Positions 22,719 to 31,860 of a stretch of DNA of 64,000 nt are shown piece after piece (within the stretch, counting starts at the first letter, position 1; each line of letters opens with the position of its first letter). The translations under genes were made by a program, and so were the position numbers. Location of the stretch: positions 86,242 to 150,241 of the forward strand of contig NZ_AJXT01000043.1 in the NCBI RefSeq assembly GCF_000264295.1. The letters run 5' to 3'. The DNA is from Rhodanobacter spathiphylli B39 (lineage in GTDB: Bacteria; Pseudomonadota; Gammaproteobacteria; Xanthomonadales; Rhodanobacteraceae). The notes beneath the pieces were generated by a model. The model saw only the letters and a list, made by a program, of their open reading frames with translations, did not search any database and was not told where the DNA came from.

Positions 22719-23414
22719 TCAGCCGCTTACGCCAAACAGCATGCCGACGCCGGTGGTGATCGCCATCGCCAAGGCGCCCCAGAACGTGATGCGAAGGGCA
22801 CCGACACCCATCTTCGCGCCGCCGGCCCATGCTGCCAGCGCGCCGAGCGCGGCGAGCAGCACCAGCGAGGTGACGAACACCATCGGCAGCAGCATGCTGG
22901 TTGGCGACAACGCCACCACCAGCAACGGCAAGGCCGAGCCCACCGCAAAACTCAGCGCCGAGGCTCCGGCCGCTTGCAGCGGTCGTGCCCGGAATGCTTC
23001 GGTGATGCCGAGCTCGTCTCGCGCGTGGGCATCGAGTGCGTTGTGCGCCATCAGCTGGTCGGCCACCTGCGTGGCCAGCGCCTGATCAAGTCCGCGATCC
23101 ATGTAGATCGCCGCCAGCTCCTTGTGTTCAGCCTCGACATCGGTCTGCAATTCGTGGTGTTCGCGCTCGAGTTCGGCGCGTTCACTGTCAGCCTGTGAAT
23201 GCACCGACACATACTCGCCGGCGGCCATCGACATCGCGCCCGCCACCAGCCCGGCGACACCGGCAACCAGCACGTTCTGCCCGCTGGCTTGGGCCGCCGC
23301 CACTCCCAGCACCAGGCTGGCCGTGGAAACGATGCCGTCGTTTGCGCCCAGTACGGAGGCGCGCAACCAGCCCATCCGGCCAGTGCGATGTCGTTCGTAG
23401 TGACGTCGATGCAT
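22719..23414 (-). CDS. VIT-family (VIT1/CCC1-like) iron/manganese transporter
   Basis: A 231-residue membrane protein with the VIT1/CCC1 start GWLRASVLGANDGIVSTASL, a second helix GAMSMAAGEYVSVHSQADSE, a central acidic cytosolic metal-binding helical region (about 75-140, rich in Glu and His), and three C-terminal helices. Relatives export Fe2+/Mn2+ from the cytosol. I prefer the ATG at 23414; an upstream TTG at 23453 has no ribosome site. It converges with the acylase gene. Confidence 0.87.
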   Translation of the reverse strand: MHRRHYERHRTGRMGWLRASVLGANDGIVSTASLVLGVAAAQASGQNVLVAGVAGLVAGAMSMAAGEYVSVHSQADSERAELEREHHELQTDVEAEHKELAAIYMDRGLDQALATQVADQLMAHNALDAHARDELGITEAFRARPLQAAGASALSFAVGSALPLLVVALSPTSMLLPMVFVTSLVLLAALGALAAWAGGAKMGVGALRITFWGALAMAITTGVGMLFGVSG

Positions 23415-23475
23415 GCGGGCGTTCTCTGCAAGGGTCAGGACATCGGAATGCAACCAGGACGACGGGGTGCCCGGT

Positions 23476-24018
23476 TCAGAGCATCCGCTTCAGCGTGCTG
23501 TCGCGTCGACCGAAGTGGTGCCACAGCGCGGCCAGGATGTGCAGTCCGATCACGTAGTAAAAGATCGTGCCGATGGTGCCGTGGATATCTTCCAGCTGAT
23601 GCGACAACACCCGGTTCGGCAAATCGACAAACGAAGGCAGCAGGGTCAACCCGAACAGGGTCACCGGCTTGCCGCCGATCTGCAACGTGATGATGCCGAG
23701 GATCGGCTGGATCAGCAGGAACAGGTACAGCGACACATGCGTGACCTTGCCCAGCAGCTCGGTCCAGCGCGGCGGTGGCGGCAGGATCGACGGACGTCCG
23801 TGGCGCAGGCGCAGCAGCAAACGGGGCAGAACCAGCAACAGAACCGCCAATCCGGCGGTGTAGTGGGCGGCCAAGATGTTGCCGCGAGCGGCACTGCCTT
23901 TCGGGAATTGCCCGAACAGATTGATGCAGACGTAAGCCAGCAGCACCAGCACGAATACCGTCCAGTGCATTCGACGGACAGCGGCCGCATAGCGCGGCGG
24001 GGATTCGATCAGGGGCAT
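23476..24018 (-). CDS. Cytochrome b561
   Basis: A 180-residue four-helix membrane protein of the bacterial di-haem cytochrome b561 (CybB) family. Candidate haem-ligand histidines lie in VRRMHWTVF, NILAAHYTAG, GKVTHVSLY and YVIGLHILAALWHHF. Such proteins move electrons from the quinol pool. It lies 61 bases upstream of the VIT-family gene on the same strand; whether they form one unit is unclear. Confidence 0.88.
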   Translation of the reverse strand: MPLIESPPRYAAAVRRMHWTVFVLVLLAYVCINLFGQFPKGSAARGNILAAHYTAGLAVLLLVLPRLLLRLRHGRPSILPPPPRWTELLGKVTHVSLYLFLLIQPILGIITLQIGGKPVTLFGLTLLPSFVDLPNRVLSHQLEDIHGTIGTIFYYVIGLHILAALWHHFGRRDSTLKRML

Positions 24019-24239
24019 GGAACATCTCCTGCGGGGGAATCATCCGGAATCGACGACAGGACTCGGCTGGGGCACTGCCGGTCATGACCGGCATTTTGTC
24101 CTGCTTGGCCGGCCAGGGGCGGAATGCTTCTCGTCCCAATGATCCGCCAGAGCATGCCCGCAGTTACGCAGAACAACGACCCTCCGCGAACGGCATGCTG
24201 CACCGGATAGGCGCCCTGATCCCCGGCCGCCGCGAAAAG

Positions 24240-25151
24240 TCACTTGCCGCCAGTCGAAACCCGGATCGACGCAGCGAGGCGGCCTACGGCAGCCAGCACG
24301 GCATGTCGTCCATCCTTGTCGGCAGCCGAGCCCGTGTAGTAGGCCGTCACCAGCAGTGGCTTGCGCTGCGGCGGCCAGATGATGGCGATGTCGTTGGTCT
24401 CCTGCTGGGCACCGCTGCCAGTCTTGTCGCCGATACGCCAGCCCGCCGGCAGGCCTGCGCGAAGCTGCTGCTTGCCCGTGGTGTTGCCGCACAGCCATTC
24501 GATCAGTTGCCCGCGCGATGCAGGGGAAAGTGCGTCACCCAGCAACAGCGCCTGCATATCCGCCAGCATCGCAGCCGGCGTGGTGGTGTCGCGCAGGTCG
24601 CCCGGACGGGTCCGGTTGAGTTCGGGCTCGATCCGATCGAGCCGGGTCAGCGGATCGCCCAGCGTTCGCACGAACGCGGTCACCGCCGCGGGTCCGCCCA
24701 GACTGGTCAGCAGCAGGTTCGCGGCCGTGTTGTCGCTCACCGTGATCGCGGCCTGGCACAGCTCGCCCACGGTCATGCCCTGGGCGCCCACATGACGGGA
24801 GGTTTCGGGCGCCCATTCCAGCAACACGTCCTTGCCGTAGGTGATGCGTCGGTCCAGTTGCTCGCTGCCCTGATCCACGCGCGCCAGCACCGCTGCTGCC
24901 GCCAGCAACTTGAACGTGCTGCACATCAGGAAGCGTTCGTCGGCACGGTGCCCGACATGTTGCCCGCTGCCCGTGTCGAGCATCGCCACGCCCAGCCGCC
25001 CGCCGTGCTGACGCTCCAGCGCCGCCAGATGTGCAGCAACTGCATCCACATCATGCGCAGCCGGCACGGCCGGCATTGCGAATGCCAAGCGATGCAATGG
25101 CAGCGCCGCTGCACCCAGCAAGATGCCCTGCAGCAAGCTTCGACGATTCAT
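24240..25151 (-). CDS. Class A serine beta-lactamase (L2-like)
   Basis: A 303-residue periplasmic beta-lactamase with all class A motifs: SxxK in FLMCSTFKLL, SDN in ITVSDNTAANLL, the omega-loop Glu in DRIEPELNRT, and KTG in RIGDKTGSG. The blocks GRLGVAMLDTGSG, GHRADERFLMCSTFK and RDTTTPAAM closely resemble the chromosomal L2 enzymes of Stenotrophomonas and Xanthomonas. The signal sequence begins MNRRSLLQG, possibly Tat-type as in L2. No ampR-like LysR gene is adjacent, so AmpR-type induction is not supported by context. Confidence 0.93.
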   Translation of the reverse strand: MNRRSLLQGILLGAAALPLHRLAFAMPAVPAAHDVDAVAAHLAALERQHGGRLGVAMLDTGSGQHVGHRADERFLMCSTFKLLAAAAVLARVDQGSEQLDRRITYGKDVLLEWAPETSRHVGAQGMTVGELCQAAITVSDNTAANLLLTSLGGPAAVTAFVRTLGDPLTRLDRIEPELNRTRPGDLRDTTTPAAMLADMQALLLGDALSPASRGQLIEWLCGNTTGKQQLRAGLPAGWRIGDKTGSGAQQETNDIAIIWPPQRKPLLVTAYYTGSAADKDGRHAVLAAVGRLAASIRVSTGGK

Positions 25152-25252
25152 CGGTTCTCCTCGTGGCGGGACGCCAGCCGTCCAGAACGCCTGAAGCTAG
25201 CCAACCAAACAGGCGAACGACGGTCTGCGAGAAGGCAAAATCATGGCAAGCC

Positions 25253-25957
25253 TCAGCTCCGCCCCGGAATCGTCAGGCCACGCTGCACGGCCGGCCGCGC
25301 CAGGCCGCGTTCGAGCCAGGCCGAGACATTACCGAAGCTGTCGAACGCCACCAGTTCGCGCGCCTCGTAGAAGGTCACCAGGTTGTTCACCCAGCCCAGC
25401 GTGGCGATGTCGGCGATGGTGTAGTCGTCGCCCATGATCCAGTCGCGTCCTTCCAGCCGCGCGTCGAGCACGCCGAGCAGCCGCTTCGATTCGTCGACGT
25501 AACGCTGCAGCGGGCGCTTGTCCTCGTAGCTCTTGCCGGCGAACTTGTTGAAGAAGCCGACCTGGCCGAACATCGGTCCGATCGACGCCATCTGGAAGAA
25601 CACCCACTGGATCGTCTCCCAGCGCCGCGCCGCATCGGCCGGGATGAACTGGCCGGTCTTGTCCGCCAGGTACAGCAGGATCGCGCCCGACTCGAACAGC
25701 GCCAGCGGTTCGCCGCCGGGGCCGTCCGGATCGATGATCGCGGGAATCTTGCCGTTCGGATTCAGCGCGAGGAATTCCGCCGTGTGGCTCTCGTTGTTGA
25801 TGATGTCGACCAGGTGCGGCTCGTACGGCAAGCCGGTTTCCTCCAGCATGATCGACGCCTTGACTCCGTTCGGCGTGTTGAGCGAATACAGCTGGATGCG
25901 CTCGGGATGGGCGGCCGGCCACCGCGCCGTCACCGGAAAGTCGACAAGCTTGCTCAC
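25253..25957 (-). CDS. Glutathione S-transferase, Nu-class/YghU-like
   Basis: A 234-residue cytosolic GST. The thioredoxin-fold N-domain has IQLYSLNTPNGVKASIMLEE, LNPNGKIPAI with the cis-Pro, and the glutathione gamma-Glu site ALFESGAILLYLA; the C-domain carries DYTIADIATLGWV. The TPNG pattern matches the YghU/YfcG group, which has disulfide-bond reductase activity. I start at the GTG at 25957 (VSKLVDFP) because AGGAG lies 6 bases upstream; an ATG at 25972 overlaps that site. Confidence 0.85.
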   Translation of the reverse strand: MSKLVDFPVTARWPAAHPERIQLYSLNTPNGVKASIMLEETGLPYEPHLVDIINNESHTAEFLALNPNGKIPAIIDPDGPGGEPLALFESGAILLYLADKTGQFIPADAARRWETIQWVFFQMASIGPMFGQVGFFNKFAGKSYEDKRPLQRYVDESKRLLGVLDARLEGRDWIMGDDYTIADIATLGWVNNLVTFYEARELVAFDSFGNVSAWLERGLARPAVQRGLTIPGRS

Positions 25958-26051
25958 GTGACACTCCTGCATGCTGGGGGAACGCATCAACGTGGGTACG
26001 TCGGGCGAATGCTTCAAGCCGCGCAAAGGCTTCGCCCGACACTGCCCTGTG

Positions 26052-27185
26052 TTATCCGGGTGACTTCCCGACGCGCCGCATGCAGCGCTGCCAGCGCTGG
26101 TCGACACGCCTGGCGAACCAGGCGGTGGTGAGCTTGCGGGTGATCTTCGGGCTCTTCAAGGTGATGCCCGGCAGCTGCGCGCGCGGCAGCGGCTGGTGTT
26201 CGATGCCCTCGGCCAGCGCATACACGCGGGCGTAGAGCTTGCTGTCCGCGAAGTCATCCTGCTCGCCCTGCGCCAGAGCCCGATGGATCGCCGAGTCGCT
26301 CATGTCCAACCGTGCGGACAGGGTCCGCACCGCCAGTTCCGTCGCCCCGGGGCGATCGCCGAAACCGGCATCCGGCGACAGCAGGTCACCGTCCAACGCC
26401 AGCGGGATGCCGGAGGCGACGCTCACTGCATGCTGGAACGCGGCGTTGCGGCTGGCGTACCAGCCGGCGTTGAAATCGGCGAAGCGGTAGAGCGGCGCGG
26501 GATAGTCCGCCGGATATCCCAGCAGGTGCGTGATGCCGAAATACAGGCCGCCGCGCCGGCTGAACACCTCGTCGCGGATCGAGCCCTTGATCGGATACGG
26601 ATAGTCCCGGGCATGCGCCTCGGCGAACGCGATGCTCACCTGCATCGGGCCGGCCGTATGCACGGGATTGAGCTCGCCGAACAGCCGCCTGCCCAGCGGC
26701 ACCATGGCGATGAAGTCCTGGAAGATCCCGCTCAATTGCTTCTCGGTGCGCGCCGCCGACAGCCGCTCGCCGTAACGCCGGCCGTCGGGCGACTTCAGCC
26801 ACAGCGCCGCATCCACCAGGAACCCGGGGACGTGCTTCGCCGCGGCGCGGCGGTCGATTTCCTGGCGCGCGATCCGGCCCAGTCCGGGCACCACCGGGTC
26901 CACCTTGAACCCCGACTCCTGTTCGGTCACCGCCAGCACCGCGCACAGGTTGGCCGTGCTCGGCGCGATCTGCCGGGTGGAAAACGCCGCCTGGATGTCG
27001 GTGGCCCAGCCGGCGCGATCGTCGGCACTGGCCGGGATCAGCCGCAGCAGTTCGCTGCGCACCTGCGCGGCGCTGCGCGCGTCCTGCACGGGCTGCGAGG
27101 CGCAGCCGACCAGCAGCAGTGCCAACAGCCAGGCCGGCACTCGCCACGGCGAGGAGAACGCGGAGTCGATCGCGATGAGCTTCAT
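26052..27185 (-). CDS. DUF1615 lipoprotein
   Basis: A 377-residue lipoprotein with lipobox LLLVGC (Cys28) after a short signal peptide. The body matches DUF1615 proteins (from memory): LCAVLAVTEQESGFKVDPVVPGL, SAARTEKQLSGIFQDFI, and NPVHTAGPMQVSIAFAEAHA. TEQESGF and GPMQVS resemble the catalytic Glu and motif layout of lytic transglycosylases, so a cell-wall role is possible, but this is inference. Confidence 0.8.
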   Translation of the reverse strand: MKLIAIDSAFSSPWRVPAWLLALLLVGCASQPVQDARSAAQVRSELLRLIPASADDRAGWATDIQAAFSTRQIAPSTANLCAVLAVTEQESGFKVDPVVPGLGRIARQEIDRRAAAKHVPGFLVDAALWLKSPDGRRYGERLSAARTEKQLSGIFQDFIAMVPLGRRLFGELNPVHTAGPMQVSIAFAEAHARDYPYPIKGSIRDEVFSRRGGLYFGITHLLGYPADYPAPLYRFADFNAGWYASRNAAFQHAVSVASGIPLALDGDLLSPDAGFGDRPGATELAVRTLSARLDMSDSAIHRALAQGEQDDFADSKLYARVYALAEGIEHQPLPRAQLPGITLKSPKITRKLTTAWFARRVDQRWQRCMRRVGKSPG

Positions 27186-27252
27186 CCGGCCATGCTAACG
27201 CGCCGATGCCTCGCGTCGACCACCGTCCTGGCGTCGCTCACTGGCTTCCGGT

Positions 27253-27429
27253 TCAGATCAGCGGGAAGATCCAGTGCAGGGTTCCGTAGACCAGCACTTC
27301 GGCCAACACGAACACGGAAAAGCCCAGCACAAATTTCCCCGCGGGCTTTTCGTGCCACATCCTGTACGCATCATCGTCAAGCTTCGTCGCCCGGGCGGCG
27401 GTGACTTCATCCGTTCCAGCGTGATCCAT
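27253..27429 (-). CDS. Small single-pass membrane protein
   Basis: A 58-residue protein starting MDHAGTDEVTAARATKLDD and ending in one hydrophobic helix (about residues 32-56, FVLGFSVFVLAEVLVYGTLH). The ATG at 27429 follows a GGGAG/GCAGG purine stretch at usable distance. The polar-N, helix-C layout and the ribosome site make a real gene likely. It lies upstream of the DUF1615 gene on the same strand (67-base gap). Function unknown. Confidence 0.6.
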   Translation of the reverse strand: MDHAGTDEVTAARATKLDDDAYRMWHEKPAGKFVLGFSVFVLAEVLVYGTLHWIFPLI

Positions 27430-27575
27430 GTGCCTGCTCCCTGTGTCGGTGACCCTGCCCGCCGCAAGGCGGACGCGCTACAGTCCATCGCCATCATCGT
27501 CGGCGCTTCCCGGCACGGCAAGCCCGCCCTGCAGGCCGCCTGTTTTTCCGTACCGCCAGCACCCATATCTGCGCC

Positions 27576-28382
27576 ATGACCCCGCTCCAGCAATTCATCG
27601 ACGACCATCCGCGCCTGTTCGTGCTGACCGGCGCGGGCTGCAGCACGGATTCGGGCATCCCCGACTATCGCGACCGCGACGGCCAGTGGAAACGCCCGCC
27701 GCCGGTGAACTACGCCGCCTTCATGCATGAGCCGGCCACGCGCCAGCGCTACTGGGCGCGCAGCCTGGTCGGCTGGCGGCGTTTCGGTCGTGCGCTGCCC
27801 AATGCCACCCACCGTGCGCTGGTCGCGCTGGAGCGGCGCGGCCAGGTCGAGCTGCTGGTGACGCAGAACGTGGATCGCCTGCACCAGCACGCCGGCAGCG
27901 AGCGCGTGCTGGACCTGCACGGACGCCTCGACGAAGTGCGCTGCATGGGTTGCGAGGCACGGCTGGGCCGCCACGCGTTCCAGCAGATGCTGGAGGAGCG
28001 CAACCCGGCATGGATGTCACTGGATGCCGGCGATGCACCGGACGGCGACGCCGACCTGGAAGGCCATGACTTCGCGCAGTTCGAGGTTCCGCCCTGCCCG
28101 CATTGCGGCGGCATCCTGAAACCGGACGTGGTGTTCTTCGGCGAGGCAGTGCCCCGCGAACGGGTGGAGGCCGCCGCGCGCGCCTGGCAGGCGGCGGACG
28201 CGGTGCTGGTGGTGGGATCGTCGCTGATGGTCTATTCGGGCTACCGCTTCGTCGATGCCGCCGCGCGCGCCGGCAAGCCGATCGCCGCCGTCACGCTCGG
28301 CCGCACGCGCGCCGATGCGCTGCTGAGCCTGAAGGTCGACGCGCCCTGTGACAGCTCACTGGCCTTCCTGCATCAGCCCTGA
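27576..28382 (+). CDS. SIR2-family NAD-dependent protein deacetylase
   Basis: A 268-residue sirtuin. NAD-binding motif VLTGAGCSTDSGIPDYRD, catalytic segment LLVTQNVDRLHQHAGS and HGRLDEVRC, four zinc cysteines (CMGC and CPHC), KPDVVFFGEAVP and VVGSSLMVYSGY are all present. Class II sirtuins remove acyl groups from lysine using NAD+ and act in the cytoplasm. The gene converges with the SnoaL-like gene with only 2 bases between stops. Confidence 0.93.
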   Translation: MTPLQQFIDDHPRLFVLTGAGCSTDSGIPDYRDRDGQWKRPPPVNYAAFMHEPATRQRYWARSLVGWRRFGRALPNATHRALVALERRGQVELLVTQNVDRLHQHAGSERVLDLHGRLDEVRCMGCEARLGRHAFQQMLEERNPAWMSLDAGDAPDGDADLEGHDFAQFEVPPCPHCGGILKPDVVFFGEAVPRERVEAAARAWQAADAVLVVGSSLMVYSGYRFVDAAARAGKPIAAVTLGRTRADALLSLKVDAPCDSSLAFLHQP

Positions 28383-28384
28383 TA

Positions 28385-28855
28385 TCAGCTGGTGTGGTCG
28401 AGAATGATCTTCCAGCCGTCCGCGGTCTTTTCCCACAGCAGCGAGAATACGCCATCGTCCTGGGCGACCTCGCCGTGGGCAGCGCGATCGAGGTGGAAGC
28501 GGCCGGTGACCACGGCATAACGCACCTCGCCATCGCGTCCGGGCAGCAGGCGCACATCGAGATCGGAGAAGGTGAGCTTGCCCATCTGGGCCTTGCCGGC
28601 GTAATGCTTGCGGTAGCTCTCCAGGATCGCGCGGTAGCCCTTGCGCACGCTGCCGCCCACGAAGGTGGTGTCGGGGGCGTCCTTGTAGCCGTGCATGAAC
28701 CCGTCGACGTCGCCGAGGTTCCAGGCCGCCTGCTGCCGGTTCAGCACCTGCCGGATGGCGGCGGCGTCCGCGTCGGAGGTGGCTGCACGAAGCGGGCTGG
28801 CGATGCACAGCGCCACCACCATCTGCAGCGCGATCAGAAGCCTTCCTGCGTTCAT
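28385..28855 (-). CDS. Secreted SnoaL-like / DUF4440-type protein
   Basis: A 156-residue protein with a signal peptide (about residues 1-24) and a nuclear-transport-factor-2 fold: helix AAIRQVLNRQQAAWNLGDVDGFM, then strands ending VFSLLWEKTADGWKIILDH. This matches the SgcJ/EcaC and DUF4440 families, mostly of unknown activity. Periplasmic by prediction. It overlaps no neighbour. Confidence 0.75.
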   Translation of the reverse strand: MNAGRLLIALQMVVALCIASPLRAATSDADAAAIRQVLNRQQAAWNLGDVDGFMHGYKDAPDTTFVGGSVRKGYRAILESYRKHYAGKAQMGKLTFSDLDVRLLPGRDGEVRYAVVTGRFHLDRAAHGEVAQDDGVFSLLWEKTADGWKIILDHTS

Positions 28856-28895
28856 GATGACGCCCCCCCGATGGACGGCTGAAAGGTGTGCGGGC

Positions 28896-29471
28896 TCAAT
28901 GGGCAGCCAGCTTCTCGATGCGCCGATCCGGCACCAGCCAGAGCAGCGCCGCCAGGGCGTAGAAGAGCTGCGCCGCCCAGGGCCGCCAGAACGTCAGCGC
29001 GATGCCGCCAAGATAGAGCAGCGGCGAGATCTTGCCCTTCCAGTCGTAGCCGATGGCCCCGCGCAACGCCGAGTCCGGACCCGCCACCGCGATCAGCACC
29101 TGCTCCAGTATCCAGTAGGCCACCGCTGCCATCAGCAGGACGAAGCCGTAAACGGCGGTCGGCGCCTGGGCCAGGTGGTTTTCGCCCATCCATGCCGTGG
29201 TGAACGGGAACAGCGACAGCCAGAACAGCAGGTGCAGGTTCGCCCACAGCACCGTGCCCGATACCCGATGGGTGATCGCCAGCATGTGATGGTGGTTGTT
29301 CCAGTAGATGCCGACGTAGACGAAGCTCAGCACGTAGCTGAGCAACACCGGCGCCAGCGGACCAAGCGCCGCCAGCGCGGTGTCATGCGGCACCTTCAAT
29401 TCCAGCACCATGATGGTGATGATGATGGCGATGACGCCGTCACTGAATGCTTCCAGCCTGCCCTTGCCCAC
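28896..29471 (-). CDS. TMEM175-family (DUF1211) potassium channel-like protein
   Basis: A 191-residue protein with about six membrane helices. The first carries the family signature RLEAFSDGVIAIIITIMVLE (RxxxFSD), the selectivity-filter region of bacterial TMEM175 channels. The start is a GTG at 29471, fixed by AGGAGGCAACAG directly upstream. It probably forms a K+ leak channel as a tetramer. It lies 40 bases upstream of the SnoaL-like gene on the same strand. Confidence 0.88.
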   Translation of the reverse strand: MGKGRLEAFSDGVIAIIITIMVLELKVPHDTALAALGPLAPVLLSYVLSFVYVGIYWNNHHHMLAITHRVSGTVLWANLHLLFWLSLFPFTTAWMGENHLAQAPTAVYGFVLLMAAVAYWILEQVLIAVAGPDSALRGAIGYDWKGKISPLLYLGGIALTFWRPWAAQLFYALAALLWLVPDRRIEKLAAH

Positions 29472-29563
29472 CTGTTGCCTCCTGATCAGGCCCCATCACT
29501 GGCCGACGCGCAGTGTGCCTCAGCCAGCGTCCGGATACATCCGGCACGCGCCGGTTCCGTGAC

Positions 29564-31027
29564 CTAGGCGCCCGGTCCGCAGTCGATGCAGTGCAGCGGC
29601 GGCGCGGCGCCCATGCCCAGCGCGGTGAGCAGCTCGCGCAACGCGGTGCGCAGGCCTTCCTCGATCGTGGGATGGTAGAACGGCATCTGCAGCACGTCGG
29701 CCACCGTCATGCGCGCCTGGATCGCCCACGCCAGCAGGTGGGCGATGTGCTCGTTTTGCGGGCCGATCATCTCGGCGCCCAGCAGCAGGCCGCTGCCCTG
29801 CTCGCCATACACGCGCAGCAGGCCGTGGTTGACCAGCATCACCCGCGAACGCCCCTGGTCCTCGAAGGACACCTCGCCCACCGCGAACGCGACGCCGTCG
29901 GCAAGCAGTTGCGCATGCCGTCGCCCGGCGTACGCGATCTGCGGATCGGAAAACACCACGCCCAGCGGCGTGCGCCGGGTATGCCGGTAGACCGCCGGAT
30001 ACCGCGCGGCCTGCTCGCCGGCCAGGTGGCCCTCGTCGGCCGCTTCGTGCAACAACACCCGGTCGGCATCGGCATCACCGGCGATGAAGACATGGCTGTC
30101 GCCGGCCCGGGTGGTCTGCGGATCGAACACCGGCAGCCCCCTGGCATCGAGTTCGAGACCGGAACATTCCAGCGCCAGCATTTCGACATTGGGCGTACGC
30201 CCGGTGGCGGCCAGCAGGTAATCGAAGCGCTCGCTGCTCGCCGCGCCGCCCGGGTCGGTGAAGTGCACGACCACCGCCTCGCCGTCCCGCTCGACGCGCA
30301 CGTCGGCGGCGTCCAGGCTGAGTGGCAGTTCCGCCGCGATCAGCCGCGTCGCCTCGGCGCGCACCACCGGATCGCTGATCGCGCCAATCCGTCCGTCGCG
30401 ACCGAACAGGTGCACGCGGACGCCCAGCCGATGCAGGGCCTGGCCCAGCTCCAGGCCGATCACGCCGGCACCAAACACGGCCACCGCGCCGGGCAGGTCC
30501 TGCCAGTCGAACACGTCGTCGCTGAGGATCAGCCGGTCGCCCGCCGCCCGCAGCGCCGCGGGAATTGCCGGTCGCGAACCGGTGGCGATGATGATGCGCC
30601 CGGCACGGACCCGCTCGACCGGCGGCGCGCTGCCGTCCATCGCTGGCGACAGCTTCAGCGTATGCGGGTCCTCGAATTCGGCGTGCGCGCGCAGCACGTG
30701 GGCAGGGTCGAAACCCGCCACCGCATCGAGCACGAAGCCCACGAAGCGATCGCGTTCGTCACGCACCCGCTTCATCACCGCGCGGCCATCGACCGCGCCG
30801 GCGTCGCTGGCGATACCGAACGCGGACAACGCTGCCAGGCGATGCCGCGCCTCGGCCGCGGCGATCAGCAGCTTCGAGGGCATGCAGCCGACCCGGGCGC
30901 AGGTGGTGCCGAACGGGCCGCCTTCGATCAGCGCGATGCGGTCGGTGCGCTTGCGTGCCTGGCGATAGGCCGACATGCCCGCGGTGCCGGAGCCGATGAT
31001 GGCGATGTCGACCTCGCGCATGCTCAT
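29564..31027 (-). CDS. Dihydrolipoamide dehydrogenase-like flavoprotein
   Basis: A 487-residue FAD/NAD-dependent disulfide oxidoreductase. It has the FAD motif IAIIGSGTAGMSAYRQA, the redox disulfide GTTCARVGCMPSKLLI, an NAD motif VAVFGAGVIGLELGQAL, the second FAD motif HVFIAGDADAD and the C-terminal His-Glu pair in FYHPTIEEGL. Motifs fit dihydrolipoamide dehydrogenase, but no 2-oxoacid dehydrogenase genes are nearby, so it is probably a stand-alone paralogue. The ATG at 31027 is used; an ATG two codons later is also possible. Confidence 0.88.
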   Translation of the reverse strand: MSMREVDIAIIGSGTAGMSAYRQARKRTDRIALIEGGPFGTTCARVGCMPSKLLIAAAEARHRLAALSAFGIASDAGAVDGRAVMKRVRDERDRFVGFVLDAVAGFDPAHVLRAHAEFEDPHTLKLSPAMDGSAPPVERVRAGRIIIATGSRPAIPAALRAAGDRLILSDDVFDWQDLPGAVAVFGAGVIGLELGQALHRLGVRVHLFGRDGRIGAISDPVVRAEATRLIAAELPLSLDAADVRVERDGEAVVVHFTDPGGAASSERFDYLLAATGRTPNVEMLALECSGLELDARGLPVFDPQTTRAGDSHVFIAGDADADRVLLHEAADEGHLAGEQAARYPAVYRHTRRTPLGVVFSDPQIAYAGRRHAQLLADGVAFAVGEVSFEDQGRSRVMLVNHGLLRVYGEQGSGLLLGAEMIGPQNEHIAHLLAWAIQARMTVADVLQMPFYHPTIEEGLRTALRELLTALGMGAAPPLHCIDCGPGA

Positions 31028-31325
31028 GCCGTCACCACGCATCGCGCATCGGCTCTGCTGGGTTGCCGGCAGCCCTGCGGGCCAGTTGTCATCGGGATGT
31101 CGATCATGGAGACCACCTTTGCTGACTTCCTCAAATGCCCAGGCCACTGCGTGCATGCCGGTGACCGCGCTTCAGGCTACTGCAAAACGCGCAGGCCGAC
31201 GCCGGCAGACAGGTCGACGGTGGACCGGAGGAAGCACCGGCGCGGTCAACCGCCAGGCTGTCGATTTCCATCTCGCCCGTTCGTTGCTTCCCATGAGGGC
31301 TCCTCCTCCAGCCAGGGAAACCGCC

Positions 31326-31772
31326 ATGTCCAACACCGTCCGCCTTCACCGGGTACTGCGCGCGCCGGCCGAGCGCGTGTATCGCGCCTTCCTCGATGCC
31401 GAGGCCAAGGTCAAATGGTTGCCGCCGAACGGCTTCACCGCCAGGGTGCATCATCTGGATGCCCGCGTCGGCGGCAGTTACAAGATGTCGTTCACCAACT
31501 TCTCGACCGGCCACAGCCACGTCTTCGGCGGCACCTATGTCGAACTCACGCCGTTCGAACGCATCCGCTACACCGACCAGTTCGACGATCCCCACCTGCC
31601 CGGTGAAATCACGGTGACCATCACCTTGAAGACCGTGTCCTGCGGCACCGAACTGCACGTGGTGCAGGAAGGCCTGCCCGAAGTGATTCCGCTGGAGCAG
31701 TGCTACGTCGGCTGGCAGGAATCGCTGGCGCAACTCGGCCGGCTGGTGGAGGCGGAACTACCCGAGGAATAG
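31326..31772 (+). CDS. SRPBCC/AHSA1-family protein
   Basis: A 148-residue START-like protein: HRVLRAPAERVYRAFLDAEAKVKWLPPNGF at the N-terminus (first 20 typical of AHSA1/SRPBCC), a strand-rich middle and a C-terminal helix GWQESLAQLGRLVEAEL. Such proteins bind hydrophobic ligands or act as Hsp90 co-activator homologues; the ligand is unknown. I start at the ATG at 31326; longer frames run into non-homologous sequence. Confidence 0.85.
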   Translation: MSNTVRLHRVLRAPAERVYRAFLDAEAKVKWLPPNGFTARVHHLDARVGGSYKMSFTNFSTGHSHVFGGTYVELTPFERIRYTDQFDDPHLPGEITVTITLKTVSCGTELHVVQEGLPEVIPLEQCYVGWQESLAQLGRLVEAELPEE

Positions 31773-31860
31773 CCGAGTCGCCGGGGCGCGATCGGCAAGT
31801 CACGACCGTCGATTTGCTGCTATGTTTCCGGCCATTGCCATCGTCAAGGCGGGAATGTGC

